NCBI RefSeq assembly: GCF_004924335.1
Contig: NZ_CP024633.1
Span: 2,170,001 to 2,234,000 of the forward strand
Direction: 5' to 3'
DNA from: Mycobacteroides salmoniphilum
GTDB lineage: Bacteria; Actinomycetota; Actinomycetes; Mycobacteriales; Mycobacteriaceae
DNA: 64,000 bases
Shown: positions 1-12,408 of the stretch, one piece after another
Layout: each line of letters opens with the position of its first letter
How positions within the stretch are numbered: the stretch's first letter is position 1
Position numbers and translations under genes: made by a program
Notes under the pieces: generated by a model
What the model saw: the letters and a program-made list of their open reading frames with translations, nothing else
What the model was told of the DNA's origin: nothing
The model's database searches: none

Positions 1-1780
1 TCTGGTAGGCACCGCCGGTCTGCTGGGCGAGCGTCTGCCAGGTCTGCTGATCGGAGTCGTTGCCGAAGTCAATCACGTTGATGCGCACCGGCCTTGCCGG
101 ATCTTTCTGTCGGTTGATCGTGTCGATGAGGCCGGCGCCGTCCAGGCTCTGATCGGTGTGCGAGTGGCCCGCCACGATCAGCACCGAATTGACTTGATTC
201 GGACGGAAGCTGTTGACCGCTTCCTGGTACACATTGCGCAATGTAGTGAATGCCACCGCACCGTTGGACGTCGGCTGCAGCGCCGTCAACGCGTCGGCCA
301 CACTCTGCGACCTGGGCGCGCCCTCGACATCGTCGGCGGCAGCACCCAACCGCACAACGGTGTTGCCTTCCTTGCCGTCATACGTCCAGAGCCCGACACC
401 AGAGCCCGGGGCAACGGTGCGGATGCGGTTGGCAAGTGCCCCAGTCACATCGGACAACTTCACGCCCTCGGAGGACAACGAGGAATCCAACATGATGGTG
501 GTGGCCCCGGCGCCCGTTGAGGTGCCATCGGCCAGCGCGACACGAACCTTGTCCTCGATGCTCAGCGGCTTCTCGATCTTCGCGAAGCTCACCACATCGC
601 TACTGGGCAGATCCGCTCCCTCGACACGGAAACCGGCCGCCGCGAGATCCTTGAGCTGATCCTTATCGCCTAGGAAACGCGCGAATTGGCTTGCCGCGGT
701 GTGCTGCTCCTCGGAGAGCCACGCACCATCCAGCTGCACGGTGGGGTAGTCGGCAATAGGGGTCGCTCCGGTGGGCAGCCATGCGGCGACGACCTTCTTG
801 GCGTCGCCGTTGCTGCGGGTGCGGGCATAGAGCTGCTGCTCTGTGGTGACCACAGAGTGCACCGCGGCACCAGGCTGCTCGCCACCGTCAAGCAGAGCAC
901 CCAGGGCATCGGAGAGATTGTTCGCGGGCAGCTTGGGAGCCGTCGCGGCCAACGACGCGGCCGCACCGGCACCGAGCTCGGGCGAATCACCGGGACGAAC
1001 ACTGGCGGCCGCCACCGCTTCCGCGGCGAGCTGCGTCGCATCGGCGTTACCGCTCGACGGCAGTGCCAATCGCAACGAGCCCCAACCGGGGAGGCCGAGA
1101 CCGTCCAGCGAGTTCGGAACATTCTGCAGCGCAGGCAGATCCGCCCAGCTCTTATCGGCAGGAATGGCCTGGCGCAGCCTCGGGGTCGTCGCAATCACGA
1201 CCGGCGTACTGACCAACGACCGGCTGTCACTCACGATGTTGGTCTTCGCCGCTGCCTTCAGCCGTGCCGAGGAGATCGAGCTCCCCGGGATCCACAGCGC
1301 CGGTTGCGCACCGAGCTCGGCGGGCCACTGACCTGTCAGTCCCTTGATCACGTTGGTCGTGTCTGCCGGGCGCACCGAGACGGTGAAGCAGTAGTCGCCG
1401 ATCACTTCGTGCTTCTTGTTGAATCGTTCGGACAACTCGCCAATCCGGTCCGCGATCGATGGGTCGGCAACCACGGCGATGGTGTTGTCCCCGTGCACGC
1501 AGGTGGCGGAGGCCTCCGCTTGGTTGTCGGTCGTCCGCCTGTCGAAGTACCACCACAGTCCGATGGACACGGCCACCACGAGCACAGCCGCAACGACGCC
1601 GACCAGTCCCTTGCTGACGCCCCAGTTGCTACCGCCGCTGCGGTGCGACCGCTGCAAGCTGCCCGTGTCGAACTCTGAACCGGAGCTCGACACGTATTCC
1701 GGCTCGGCGTCCGCGTCCCAATCGTCGCTGTCGTCTCGATCGTTTGGGCTACCCGACCCAGATGCGCTGTGCCTGCCCAT
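1..1780 (-). CDS. Membrane-anchored substrate-binding/VWA domain protein (3' end outside window)
   Basis: The frame starts at an ATG at 1780 and stays open off the left edge, so only the first 593 residues are present. The first 55 residues are hydrophilic and Ser/Asp-rich. One membrane helix follows at about residues 57-78, so the rest should lie outside the membrane. The middle resembles a periplasmic solute-binding fold. Near the left edge is a von Willebrand factor A domain with a MIDAS motif DSSLS inside IMLDSSLSSEG, which normally binds a divalent metal and a protein ligand. It lies upstream of glcB on the same strand, as Rv1836c does in M. tuberculosis. The ligand is unknown. The family call is good; a role in envelope assembly or sensing would be a guess. 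Confidence 0.75.
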   Translation of the reverse strand, partial: MGRHSASGSGSPNDRDDSDDWDADAEPEYVSSSGSEFDTGSLQRSHRSGGSNWGVSKGLVGVVAAVLVVAVSIGLWWYFDRRTTDNQAEASATCVHGDNTIAVVADPSIADRIGELSERFNKKHEVIGDYCFTVSVRPADTTNVIKGLTGQWPAELGAQPALWIPGSSISSARLKAAAKTNIVSDSRSLVSTPVVIATTPRLRQAIPADKSWADLPALQNVPNSLDGLGLPGWGSLRLALPSSGNADATQLAAEAVAAASVRPGDSPELGAGAAASLAATAPKLPANNLSDALGALLDGGEQPGAAVHSVVTTEQQLYARTRSNGDAKKVVAAWLPTGATPIADYPTVQLDGAWLSEEQHTAASQFARFLGDKDQLKDLAAAGFRVEGADLPSSDVVSFAKIEKPLSIEDKVRVALADGTSTGAGATTIMLDSSLSSEGVKLSDVTGALANRIRTVAPGSGVGLWTYDGKEGNTVVRLGAAADDVEGAPRSQSVADALTALQPTSNGAVAFTTLRNVYQEAVNSFRPNQVNSVLIVAGHSHTDQSLDGAGLIDTINRQKDPARPVRINVIDFGNDSDQQTWQTLAQQTGGAYQ

Positions 1781-1969
1781 GTGTTGTCGCGACCCTTCTG
1801 ATCGTGTCTAAATACTTGTCCAGCGGTTGACTACGAGTCCCGCTGCGCGTCGGCCCGAGTCTACTGTCCCTGACCGCCGATACCACGGTGCGCGCAACCA
1901 AACCGCGTCCAAATAGACACGGAGACGTACCCTGCACCACGAGGTAAAGGCACGCCGCAGGGCCATCCG

Positions 1970-4177
1970 CTACTTGGCCGCCGCAGCCTTGTACTCGCGA
2001 CGGCGCCGGTGCAGGATCGGCTCGGTGTACCCGTTCGGCTGATCCTTACCCTCCAGGATGAGCTCCTTGGCGGCCTCGAAGGCAATGTTGCTGTCGAAGT
2101 CCGGAGCCATCGGACGGTAGTCCTTGTCACCGGCGTTCTGCCGATCGACAACCGGTGCCATCCGCTGGAGACCCTCGACCACCTCGTCCTCGGTGATGAC
2201 ATCGTGCCGCAGCCAGTTGGCCAGCAGCTGGCTGGAGATACGCAAGGTGGCACGGTCTTCCATAAGCGCCACGTCGTGGATGTCCGGAACCTTGGAACAG
2301 CCAACGCCATGGTCGATCCAGCGCACCACGTAGCCCAGGATCGACTGGCAGTTGTTGTCGATTTCCTCGCGGATGTCCTCCGCGGTCCAGTCGTGCCGTG
2401 ATTCGGCCAACGGGATGGTGAGCAACGACTCCAGTTCGGCGCGGTGTTTACCGGCGAGCTCCTGGTCCACGGCCTTGACGTCAACCTGGTGATAGTGCAG
2501 CGCATGCAGGGTCGCCGCGGTGGGGGACGGCACCCACGCTGTGGTTGCTCCCGCGCGCGGCTGCGCGATCTTCTGCGCGACCATGTCGGCCATCAGGTCG
2601 GGCATGGCCCACATGCCCTTGCCGATCTGCGCCTTACCGGCCAATCCGGCGCCCAGTCCGGTGTCGACGTTGTGATCTTCGTACGCCAGGATCCACGGCT
2701 GTGACTTCATGACGGCCTTGCGGCACATCGGACCGGCTTCCATCGAGGTGTGGATCTCGTCGCCGGTGCGGTCCAGGAAGCCGGTGTTGATGAACACCAC
2801 GCGATCCGAGGCGGCCTTGATGGCAGCCTTCAGATTGACGGTGGTGCGGCGCTCCTCATCCATGATGCCGACCTTGATGGTGGCGTGGGGAAGTCCGAGC
2901 ACCTCTTCGACACGGCCGAACAACTCGGCGGTGAAGGCCACTTCCTCGGGCCCGTGCATCTTGGGCTTCACGATGTAGATGGACCCGGTGCGGCTGTTTT
3001 TCAGCGGACCGTTCTTCTTGCCGGAACGCAGGCCATGAATGGCGATGAGGCTGGTGAACAGCGCATCCTGGATACCCTCGGGCATCTCGTTACCCGCAGC
3101 GTCCACGATGGCGTCATTGGTCATCAGGTGACCAACGTTGCGGACGAACAGCAGGCTGCGGCCGGGCAGGGTCAGCTCGCCAGGTCCGGAAGCACCACCA
3201 TCGGGGGTGTTGAACACACGGTCCTCGTTGAGCACCCGGGTGAACGTCTTACCGCCCTTGGAAACATCCTCGGACAGGTCACCCTTGTTGAGCCCCAACC
3301 AGTTTCGGTATCCAAGCACCTTGTCCTCGGCGTCCACGGCGGCCACCGAGTCCTCGAAGTCCATGATCGTGGTGATCGCCGATTCCAGCACGACGTCCTT
3401 GATGCCGGCCTTGTCGGTGGATCCGACGGGGGAGTCGGGGTCGATCAGGACCTCGATATGCAGGCCATGATTGATGAGCAGCACCGACCATTGCGGCTTA
3501 CCGAGCTTGCCGGTGTAGCCGACGAACTGGTCGGGGTTCTGCAGCCCGGTGGAGAGTTCGTCGCCCAGCTCGATGAGCAGTTGACCGTCATCGATCTTCA
3601 CGCCGACGGCGTCTTTCCATGAGCCGGCCGCCAGCGGCGCCGCACCATCGAGGACCTGGCGGGCGTACGCGATGACCTTGTCACCACGGATTTTGTTGTA
3701 CGACGAGCCCTTCTCGGCCCCATCGGTTTCCGGGATGACGTCGGTGCCGTACAGCGCGTCGTAGAGGGAGCCCCAGCGTGCATTCGCGGCGTTGAGCGCG
3801 AAGCGCGCGTTCAGGATCGGAACAACCAGCTGCGGCCCTGCCGTCGTGGTGATCTCGTCGTCCACGTTGGCGGTGGTGATGGTGAAATCTTCGGGCTCGG
3901 AGACCAGGTAACCGATCTCGGTGAGGAACTCCCGATACTCCGAGGGATCCAGCGGCTCGATGGCGCGCTGCCGGTGCCAGCGATCAACCTGAGTTTGCAG
4001 GTCGTCGCGCCGGTCGAGGAGCTCGCGGTTCCGCGGAGCCAAATCGGTGACTACTTTGTCGACCCCAGCCCAGAAAGCGTCGGCATCCACACCGGTGCCC
4101 GGCAGGGCTTCGTTGGTGATGAAGTCGTACAGCACCCGCGCCACGCGCAGGTTGCCCACATCGACGCGATCACTCAT
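1970..4177 (-). CDS. glcB: Malate synthase G
   Basis: This 735-residue cytosolic enzyme condenses glyoxylate with acetyl-CoA to malate, the second step of the glyoxylate shunt used during growth on fatty acids. Length and sequence match malate synthase G throughout. Recognisable segments are [15 protein letters not shown], the MEAGPMCRK block and the C-terminal block [19 protein letters not shown], which carries the catalytic Asp region. The ATG at 4177 is preceded by a good Shine-Dalgarno (AGAGGAG, about 5 bases upstream). The gene stands alone between the VWA gene and the CBS proteins, as Rv1837c does in M. tuberculosis. Confidence 0.96.
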   Translation of the reverse strand: MSDRVDVGNLRVARVLYDFITNEALPGTGVDADAFWAGVDKVVTDLAPRNRELLDRRDDLQTQVDRWHRQRAIEPLDPSEYREFLTEIGYLVSEPEDFTITTANVDDEITTTAGPQLVVPILNARFALNAANARWGSLYDALYGTDVIPETDGAEKGSSYNKIRGDKVIAYARQVLDGAAPLAAGSWKDAVGVKIDDGQLLIELGDELSTGLQNPDQFVGYTGKLGKPQWSVLLINHGLHIEVLIDPDSPVGSTDKAGIKDVVLESAITTIMDFEDSVAAVDAEDKVLGYRNWLGLNKGDLSEDVSKGGKTFTRVLNEDRVFNTPDGGASGPGELTLPGRSLLFVRNVGHLMTNDAIVDAAGNEMPEGIQDALFTSLIAIHGLRSGKKNGPLKNSRTGSIYIVKPKMHGPEEVAFTAELFGRVEEVLGLPHATIKVGIMDEERRTTVNLKAAIKAASDRVVFINTGFLDRTGDEIHTSMEAGPMCRKAVMKSQPWILAYEDHNVDTGLGAGLAGKAQIGKGMWAMPDLMADMVAQKIAQPRAGATTAWVPSPTAATLHALHYHQVDVKAVDQELAGKHRAELESLLTIPLAESRHDWTAEDIREEIDNNCQSILGYVVRWIDHGVGCSKVPDIHDVALMEDRATLRISSQLLANWLRHDVITEDEVVEGLQRMAPVVDRQNAGDKDYRPMAPDFDSNIAFEAAKELILEGKDQPNGYTEPILHRRRREYKAAAAK

Positions 4178-4277
4178 CGCAACTCCTCTGTGTGGTTAAG
4201 GGGTCTGGGACCGGACGCTCGTGCGAATCGGTGAACAATGATCCTACTCATTGGTAGCCATCAACCCCGAAACCGCG

Positions 4278-5354
4278 CTATATGCGGTGAGTTCCATCAC
4301 GCACGGTGCCGACGAGATCCTCCACCAGATCCTCCAGTGTGACCAGGCCCACTACGCTGCCGTCGGTGGTCGACATGAGCGCCAGATGACTGTTGCTACG
4401 GCGCAATGTCGACAGCGCCTCCGGTAGCGGAACCGAACCGTGCAACCGCGGCAGGGGCCGAATGAACGCGGGGTCGATGATCGCCTCCGGGTCGTCCCCC
4501 ATGGTCAAGACGTCCTTTATGTGCAGATAGCCGAGGTAATCTCCGTGGGGTCCAATGACTGGGAATCGTGAGTAGCCAGTTTCGGCCACCACACGCTCCA
4601 CAGCGGTCACCGAAGGTGCCTGCGCCGAGCCCGATACGGCGATCGATCGAATCTGGTTAGCGGGCACGACCACGTCCGCGACCACACGGTGCTGGATCTG
4701 CAACGCGCGCCGCAACCGGGTGTGTTCCTCCTCGTCAAGCAGCCCCTCGGACAGCGACTCCGCGATCATTTCCGAAAGCTCCACGGTCGACACCGTGACC
4801 TCAAGCTCGTCCTTGACCGGGACCTTGACGATCCGCAACGCGGTATTGGCGCACCAGTTGTAGAAGGCGATCAGGGGCCGCGCCAGCCGGATGTAGACGA
4901 GGTAGGGCGGAATCAGAAGCATGGCCGCGGATTCCGGGCCGGCGATGGCGATGTTCTTGGGCACCATTTCGCCGAGCAGCACGTGCAACAGCACCACGAT
5001 CGACAGCGAGATGACGAACGCGACGGTGTGCGTCACCGCCGTGGGTGCGCCCAACAGCTCGAAGGGCCGTTCCAGAAGGTGCGCCACGGCCGGTTCTCCG
5101 ATGCGGCCCAACAAAATTGAACAGATCGTGATGCCGAGCTGGGCGCCGGCGAGCATGAGGGATAGCTTCTGGCCGGCCATCATCACCGTCACCGCGCGCT
5201 TCTTACCGGCCTCCGCCAGCGCCTCAAGCCGATCCCTGCGGGCGGAGATGAGGGCGAATTCGGCGCCGACGAAAAACGCGTTTGCCAAAAGCAATGCGGC
5301 GGTGAGTAATACGCTCAGTACCTCTGTTTGTACGGTGCTACCCATCGTGGTCAT
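4278..5354 (-). CDS. CNNM/DUF21 membrane protein with CBS pair, short form
   Basis: This 358-residue membrane protein has a DUF21 (CNNM) transmembrane domain over roughly the first 190 residues, with hydrophobic helices and the [18 protein letters not shown] segment. A CBS-domain pair follows to about residue 350. It ends straight after the CBS pair and lacks the C-terminal CorC_HlyC domain of its upstream partner. Its start overlaps the end of that partner by 17 bases, so the two are translationally coupled. The family is linked to divalent cation (Mg2+/Co2+) export or homeostasis and is often annotated hemolysin-like. The pair matches Rv1841c-Rv1842c. The transported ion cannot be read from sequence. 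Confidence 0.85.
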   Translation of the reverse strand: MTTMGSTVQTEVLSVLLTAALLLANAFFVGAEFALISARRDRLEALAEAGKKRAVTVMMAGQKLSLMLAGAQLGITICSILLGRIGEPAVAHLLERPFELLGAPTAVTHTVAFVISLSIVVLLHVLLGEMVPKNIAIAGPESAAMLLIPPYLVYIRLARPLIAFYNWCANTALRIVKVPVKDELEVTVSTVELSEMIAESLSEGLLDEEEHTRLRRALQIQHRVVADVVVPANQIRSIAVSGSAQAPSVTAVERVVAETGYSRFPVIGPHGDYLGYLHIKDVLTMGDDPEAIIDPAFIRPLPRLHGSVPLPEALSTLRRSNSHLALMSTTDGSVVGLVTLEDLVEDLVGTVRDGTHRI

Positions 5355-6699
5355 TCCCCCGAGCGTCGGTGTCGGTCAGCTCGGTGAGCTCGATCTGATC
5401 GATCCGGCGACCGTCCATGCTCGCCACCCGAGCCCGCCAACGGGGCAGCTCAGCGAAAGGATGGTCCGGCACCACCGCTAACAATTCGACGGTGTCGCCG
5501 GCCGTCGGGATGTGACCGAGCTCTTGGAGCACCAGACCGCCGATGGTCTCGTACTCACCCTCGGGGGCCCGGTAGCCGGTCGCCGCGGAGACCTCGTCGA
5601 TCCGCAGCAGACCCGACACCACCCAGCCGCCGCCGGAGGGCACCACGTCCGGGGTCGCGTCGTCATGCTCGTCGCGGACATCACCCACGATCTCCTCGAT
5701 CATGTCCTCGACCGTTACCAGCCCGGCGGTGCCTCCGTATTCGTCGACCACCAACGCCGTCTGCATGCCGTTGGCCCGTACCTGCTCCATGACCGCGTCG
5801 CCGTCAAGGGTCGAGGGCACCACCGCGACCGGCCGGGCCAGACTCGCCAGTGTGGTTGTGGCACGGCGATCCCGTGGCACCTCGAAGATCTGCTTGACGT
5901 GGACGATGCCGATCGTCGCGTCAAGATCGCCCTCGGTGATCGGAAACCGCGAGAAGCCGGTGTCCACGGCGAGGGCGATCAGGTCGGCGACCGTGTCCGT
6001 CGCTTCGAGCGACTCGATCTCCGTGCGTGGGGTCATGAGTTCCTCGGCGGTGCGGCTCCCAAACCGCAGCGAACGGTCGACCAGCACCGCGGTGGTTTCG
6101 TCCAGCGCGCCGCTGCGGGCTGACGTGCGCACCAGTGACCCCAGTTCCTGGGGCGAACGCGCCGAGCGCAGTTCTTCGGCGGGCTCAATACCCATGCGCC
6201 GCAGCACCCAGTTGGCGATGCCGTTCAGCGCCCGGATCGCGAAGGCGAACACCGACGAGAACAGCACCATGGGCCCCGCGGTGGCGCGCGAGGTTGAGAT
6301 GGGACGCGCCAAGGCGAAGTTCTTGGGCACCAGCTCACCGAAGATCATCGATATCGAGGTGGCGATGATGAGCGCCAGCACCAGCGATACCGCGCTGCTG
6401 ACCGTCGCTCCGGTGTATCCGACCGCCTGGGTGAGCAGGCGCGCGATCACCGGCTCGGCCAGATAGCCGGTCACGAGCGTCGTGATGGTGATGCCGAGCT
6501 GAGCCCCCGACAGCTGGAACGAGAGCGTGCTGTGTGCTCGTTTGACCGACCTGTCCCGGCTATCGCCGGTCTTGGCACGCGCCTCGATGGAGCTGCGCTC
6601 CAATGCGGTCAGGGAGAACTCGGCAGCCACAAAGAGCGCCGTCCCCGCGGTCAGCGCGATGAACGCAAGCAAGCTCAGCCCGGTGAATAAGAGCGTCAC
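5338..6699 (-). CDS. CNNM/DUF21-CBS-CorC_HlyC membrane protein, long form
   Basis: This 453-residue homologue of the downstream gene carries the complete set: an N-terminal DUF21 transmembrane domain ([16 protein letters not shown] near residue 130), a CBS pair with [20 protein letters not shown], and a C-terminal CorC_HlyC domain ending near residue 435. VVDEYGG is a hallmark of the CorC/HlyC group. The GTG at 6699 is the likely start. First gene of a two-gene unit with the short form, probably acting as a heteromeric cation exporter or regulator. That partnership is inferred from the overlap and shared architecture. Confidence 0.85.
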   Translation of the reverse strand: MTLLFTGLSLLAFIALTAGTALFVAAEFSLTALERSSIEARAKTGDSRDRSVKRAHSTLSFQLSGAQLGITITTLVTGYLAEPVIARLLTQAVGYTGATVSSAVSLVLALIIATSISMIFGELVPKNFALARPISTSRATAGPMVLFSSVFAFAIRALNGIANWVLRRMGIEPAEELRSARSPQELGSLVRTSARSGALDETTAVLVDRSLRFGSRTAEELMTPRTEIESLEATDTVADLIALAVDTGFSRFPITEGDLDATIGIVHVKQIFEVPRDRRATTTLASLARPVAVVPSTLDGDAVMEQVRANGMQTALVVDEYGGTAGLVTVEDMIEEIVGDVRDEHDDATPDVVPSGGGWVVSGLLRIDEVSAATGYRAPEGEYETIGGLVLQELGHIPTAGDTVELLAVVPDHPFAELPRWRARVASMDGRRIDQIELTELTDTDARGNDHDG

Positions 6700-6780
6700 C
6701 GCTGGCTGGCCCCTTAGGTTGAGTGATCACACGGTGTGACCATCGTGAGGCTCATGGTAACCGCGCAGGTCGCCGGGCGG

Positions 6781-9680
<2,900 letters not shown>

Positions 9681-9717
9681 ATCCTTTCGTTGACGTGTTG
9701 CGCACCAAAGCCGTTCA

Positions 9718-9772
9718 CTCTTCGCGCAAGCGGCTCATCTGAACCGAATGCTCTTCGCGCAAGCGGCTCATC
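9718..9772. repeat. Tandem 22-bp direct repeat, 33-bp period
   Basis: The 22-base unit that begins CTCTTCGCGCAAGCGGCTC occurs at 9718-9739 and again, identically, at 9751-9772. It sits upstream of gnd, beyond its ribosome binding site and beside the end of the M56 peptidase gene. No open frame of conserved type covers it. It may be a duplicated regulatory element or a fragment of a dispersed repeat. Confidence 0.7.
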
Positions 9773-9796
9773 GCCGATTCTCGCGCAGTCACTTTC

Positions 9797-9814
9797 GACC
9801 CGCGAGCGCGGGTC
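9797..9814. terminator. GC-rich hairpin after the blaI-M56 peptidase pair
   Basis: GACCCGC and GCGGGTC form a perfect 7-bp stem around a 4-base loop, 14 bases beyond the stop codon of the M56 peptidase gene (minus strand). There is no clear U-tract, as is common in mycobacteria, so termination is plausible but not certain. Confidence 0.45.
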
Positions 9815-9827
9815 ACCTACTCGCGGG

Positions 9828-10793
9828 TTAACTGCTGAACAAGCGCTGAAGTTCGGTGAACCATGGGATGACCACAGCCAACGTCGGCACCACCAGTATG
9901 GCCGCGGCGGCGGCATAGGCGCTGCATGACAACACGAGGCTGTTCCCGCTCCCGCCCAAGCGCCGGACCCGGATGAGTGTCGTGGGCCCACCTGCCGCCA
10001 TCGCACCGACTGGTGTCGGGCCACCCGCACACGCGACGAGTGCGCGGGCCAGGGGAGTCGGCCCAGCTGTCCGGACCGCGGCATCGTCGGCGAGCAGCTC
10101 GACAAGCAGTTTGACCGCGTCCAGCGCGTTCTTGCTGCGCACGATGACCGGGAACGCGTCGTGGACGGCGGTGAACGCCTCCAGCACCAGGTCATGGCGC
10201 GCGCGCAGATGGGCGCGTTCGTGCGCGACGATCGCGGTCACCTCATTGTGTCCCAGCGTGCTCAGCGTCCCCTCGCTGACGACCACCCGGCTCCGTACAC
10301 CCGGCAAGCAGTAGGCCAAGGGTTCATCGACTTCCAGGACTCGCAGATCGTGGTCGCGCCGACGATGGATGTCGTAGCCCCCGCGCCAGTTTTCGCAGTA
10401 CTGCTTGTGATCCAGCAGGTCGACGACGGCCCGGTGATGGGCGCGTCGGCGGCGGGTACGTACACCGACCCGGATCACCGACGCCATGAGCCGGATACCG
10501 ATGAGGATCGTGATCGCGAACACCGTGACGTACAGCAGCCATAGACCCCAACCGAGGCGATCGATTTCACCGGTGATCGTCGCGGTGGGGTGACCATCCG
10601 GCCCAGGCACGAGGAGTCTGCTCGCGATCGCAAGCCCGGAACTGAACGCGGAAAGAACGGCGGCCGCGGCAATGGCCTGCCACAACACCATGGCGGCACG
10701 TGGCGCGCGGTATGGCCAGCGGGCACGCGCGAGCAACGCCGGTACGGGACCGGTCAGCAGCAGCGCGAGTATCGCGAACGCCAGGGCGGACAC
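9828..10793 (-). CDS. blaR: M56-family membrane metallopeptidase (BlaR-type)
   Basis: This 321-residue membrane protein has several hydrophobic helices and a zinc-protease motif HERAH in IVAHERAHLRARHD (about residues 187-200), which defines the BlaR1/MecR1 M56 peptidases. It lacks the extracellular penicillin-binding sensor domain of staphylococcal BlaR1, as does Rv1845c. It lies 14 bases downstream of blaI on the same strand. In this family the peptidase inactivates the BlaI repressor by proteolysis after an envelope signal. The signal here is not visible. Confidence 0.85.
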   Translation of the reverse strand: MSALAFAILALLLTGPVPALLARARWPYRAPRAAMVLWQAIAAAAVLSAFSSGLAIASRLLVPGPDGHPTATITGEIDRLGWGLWLLYVTVFAITILIGIRLMASVIRVGVRTRRRRAHHRAVVDLLDHKQYCENWRGGYDIHRRRDHDLRVLEVDEPLAYCLPGVRSRVVVSEGTLSTLGHNEVTAIVAHERAHLRARHDLVLEAFTAVHDAFPVIVRSKNALDAVKLLVELLADDAAVRTAGPTPLARALVACAGGPTPVGAMAAGGPTTLIRVRRLGGSGNSLVLSCSAYAAAAAILVVPTLAVVIPWFTELQRLFSS

Positions 10794-10807
10794 ATAACTA
10801 GTGTCCC

Positions 10808-11215
10808 TTACTCGGTGGGGCGACCGCCAGCAGATGGATCTTTCGCTTCGAGCTCGGCCAGTGCACGGCGCAGCGCATCGGCCTCATCAGGGCCGACACG
10901 CTCCACGAAGTGCACCAATGCCGCCTCGCGGGCACCGGAGTTGTTGGCCTGCGCCAACGCGTCCACCATGAGGCCCGCGACAAGCTCGTCGCGGCCGTGT
11001 ACGGGCGCGTAGCGGTGCGCGCGGTCATCGCGGTGCTGTACCACCAGATCTTTCTTGGCGAGACGTTGCAACACGGTCATCACGGTCGTATAGGCGAGAT
11101 CGCGCCGCGTCGACAATGCCTCGTGGACCTGGCGCACAGTCTGGGGCTCGGGAGAGGACCACAAATGGTCCATCACCGCGCGTTCAAGTTCGCCCAGGCG
11201 TGCCATTCCGAACAT
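10808..11215 (-). CDS. blaI: BlaI/MecI-family transcriptional repressor
   Basis: This winged-helix repressor of about 135 residues contains LGELERAVMDHLW, then the recognition region TVRQVHEAL and YTTVMTVLQRLAKKDLV, all typical of BlaI/MecI and matching Rv1846c. The ATG at 11215 follows GGAGG by about 8-9 bases; the internal ATG at 11206 is a less likely start. M. tuberculosis BlaI is reported to repress its own locus and blaC and to affect ATP synthase genes. A dyad just upstream (11242-11260) should be its autoregulatory operator. The same dyad recurs upstream of the qcrB-like gene at 58672. Confidence 0.9.
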   Translation of the reverse strand: MFGMARLGELERAVMDHLWSSPEPQTVRQVHEALSTRRDLAYTTVMTVLQRLAKKDLVVQHRDDRAHRYAPVHGRDELVAGLMVDALAQANNSGAREAALVHFVERVGPDEADALRRALAELEAKDPSAGGRPTE

Positions 11216-11241
11216 TCTACGTTCACCTCCGACGCAATGCC

Positions 11242-11260
11242 GTACTACATCCAGTCGTAC
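11242..11260. promoter_or_regulatory. Probable BlaI operator upstream of blaI
   Basis: GTACTAC-N5-GTCGTAC is a dyad with one mismatch in 7-bp arms, located 27 bases upstream of the blaI start. BlaI-family repressors bind such short dyads in their own promoters. The same TACTAC-N5-GTAGTA architecture occurs twice at 58600-58641. Confidence 0.65.
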
Positions 11261-11424
11261 TTCTTCTGACAGCCAACGATCCATAGCTCGGTCTTTGTTC
11301 CAGCGCTCGATTTGGTCTCACTCGGACTTGGACACTGCGGGCCGCTCGCTGCCTACACGGCCCGATGATCAGGAGCTTCGGTGAGGGCAGTCACAACACC
11401 CGCACCTGGCGATGTCATCCTACA

Positions 11425-11443
11425 TGTGGTTAGGCTTACCTAT
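11425..11443 (+). promoter_or_regulatory. IdeR iron box
   Basis: The 19 bases at 11425-11443 match the mycobacterial IdeR consensus TTAGGTTAGGCTAACCTAA at 15 positions, including an uninterrupted TTAGGCT core followed by ACCTA. It lies 30 bases upstream of the FhuF-like start codon, where an IdeR-Fe2+ repressor would block transcription. Repression by iron is therefore expected for the downstream gene. Confidence 0.75.
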
Positions 11444-11472
11444 CTTGCCTACGTGAAGGGAGGCTGCTCACT

Positions 11473-12231
11473 GTGACGCTGGCCATCGACCGATGCTCTT
11501 CGACCAGGAGTCTCATCGCCGACGATCCGTTGATCGCCGGGATGTCCATCCGCCAATCACTGCCGCTGCACGAATCGAGCAGTCGGCTTCGCGAGCTGTA
11601 TCCGGAATGCCCTCGGGCCTACGGCGTCGCAGTCATGTCCGATGTCGGCCGGCGCCGATGGTGGCCGCTGGCGCGCGCCTTGAGCACCGACCGGCTTGAG
11701 CGGATGTACGCCCGCGCTATCGAGGAGACCGGTAGCGATGCGGTCGCCGTCCATCAGCTCGCGGACGCTCTCGTCCACACCGTGGTCGGCCGATTGGTCG
11801 CCCTGGTGGTACTGGAGGGACGCGCCTGGGATCCGGGCCTGGGGAACTTATGGGTCTACTTCGATTCCGAGGGCTGCATCGATTGGGCGGGGGTCGTGGA
11901 CCCGACGCTGCGTGTGCTGCCCGACGACCCGGACCGGGACCGGGAGCAGGTTGTGGTCTTCCCCGGCGAGGAAGCGCTCGCCGCGTGGACCGCACACCGA
12001 TGCCATCGCGCACTCGCGCCCTTGTTCACGCGACTGTCGCAGATCAGCTCCGGCACCATGGAAATCGGCCAGATGTGGCAACTGGTTGGCTCGACCGTGG
12101 TGGGGGCGGCGACCCATGTTCCACTGCTGGCGCGCTCCAGCGAGACCGATGGAATGCGACGCGGACAGGCGATCCTCGACCGCTTCATGACACTCGGGTT
12201 GCCGGTCCGCCACAAAGCGCTTGCAATTTAG
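11473..12231 (+). CDS. FhuF-like siderophore/iron reductase family protein
   Basis: This 252-residue protein starts at GTG 11473, preceded by AAGGGAGG with 9 bases spacing. It resembles actinobacterial proteins annotated as iron reductase or FhuF/IucA-IucC C-terminal-like. The most conserved-looking stretch is in the last third (RCHRALAPLFTRL, then IGQMWQLVGSTVVGAA). The C-terminal cysteine cluster that binds [2Fe-2S] in E. coli FhuF is absent, so redox activity is uncertain. An IdeR box sits directly upstream and a second iron-box-like site follows, which supports a role in iron or siderophore handling. The gene interrupts the blaI-thioesterase neighbourhood found in M. tuberculosis. Confidence 0.6.
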   Translation: MTLAIDRCSSTRSLIADDPLIAGMSIRQSLPLHESSSRLRELYPECPRAYGVAVMSDVGRRRWWPLARALSTDRLERMYARAIEETGSDAVAVHQLADALVHTVVGRLVALVVLEGRAWDPGLGNLWVYFDSEGCIDWAGVVDPTLRVLPDDPDRDREQVVVFPGEEALAAWTAHRCHRALAPLFTRLSQISSGTMEIGQMWQLVGSTVVGAATHVPLLARSSETDGMRRGQAILDRFMTLGLPVRHKALAI

Positions 12232-12249
12232 GGCAGCCTTGCCTATTCT
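12221..12249 (+). promoter_or_regulatory. Sigma-A-type promoter with embedded iron box
   Basis: A -35 element TTGCAA (12221-12226) and a -10 element TATTCT (12244-12249) are separated by 17 bases. An iron-box-like dyad, TTAGGGCAGCCTTGCCTAT at 12228-12246 (13 of 19 matches to the IdeR consensus), fills the spacer. Transcription should start near 12256 and be repressed by IdeR when iron is plentiful. The promoter overlaps the last codons of the FhuF-like gene. Confidence 0.65.
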
Positions 12250-12255
12250 TACAGA

Positions 12256-12376
12256 TGTCGAACGCGCTACAGCGCGACCAGACACCCGGACCGTGCCGGA
12301 GTCCTGAGGGCTGCAGAGACCCCCGGTCCACTCGAAGGAAGTGCCCCACCTGCCTCGGCAGGTGGGGCACTTCTTC
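12256..12376 (+). ncRNA. mrsI: Probable MrsI iron-sparing small RNA
   Basis: A promoter with an iron box is followed about 85 bases later by a strong hairpin terminator, with no plausible reading frame between, which defines a transcript of roughly 120 nt. In M. tuberculosis the iron-starvation sRNA MrsI (ncRv11846) is encoded at this place, between Rv1846c (blaI) and Rv1847 (the thioesterase), and is induced when IdeR is released. Position, regulation and size agree here. MrsI is known to lower expression of non-essential iron-containing proteins. The 5' end is estimated from the -10 element. I recall no Rfam-type consensus to compare base by base. Confidence 0.7.
12338..12373 (+). terminator. 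Strong hairpin terminator of the sRNA
   Basis: A perfect 16-bp stem (GAAGTGCCCCACCTGC pairing with 12358-12373) closes a 4-base loop and is followed by a short T-containing run. It separates the sRNA from the thioesterase gene that starts 35 bases later. Confidence 0.85.
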
Positions 12377-12408
12377 GTTATGGGATGCCGCACTGATATG
12401 AACATCGC

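Noticed and set aside
686..1678. Long plus-strand open frame of about 330 codons
   Set aside because: It is antisense to the VWA protein, which has clear domain motifs; the plus-strand translation is Arg/Gly-rich and shows no family.
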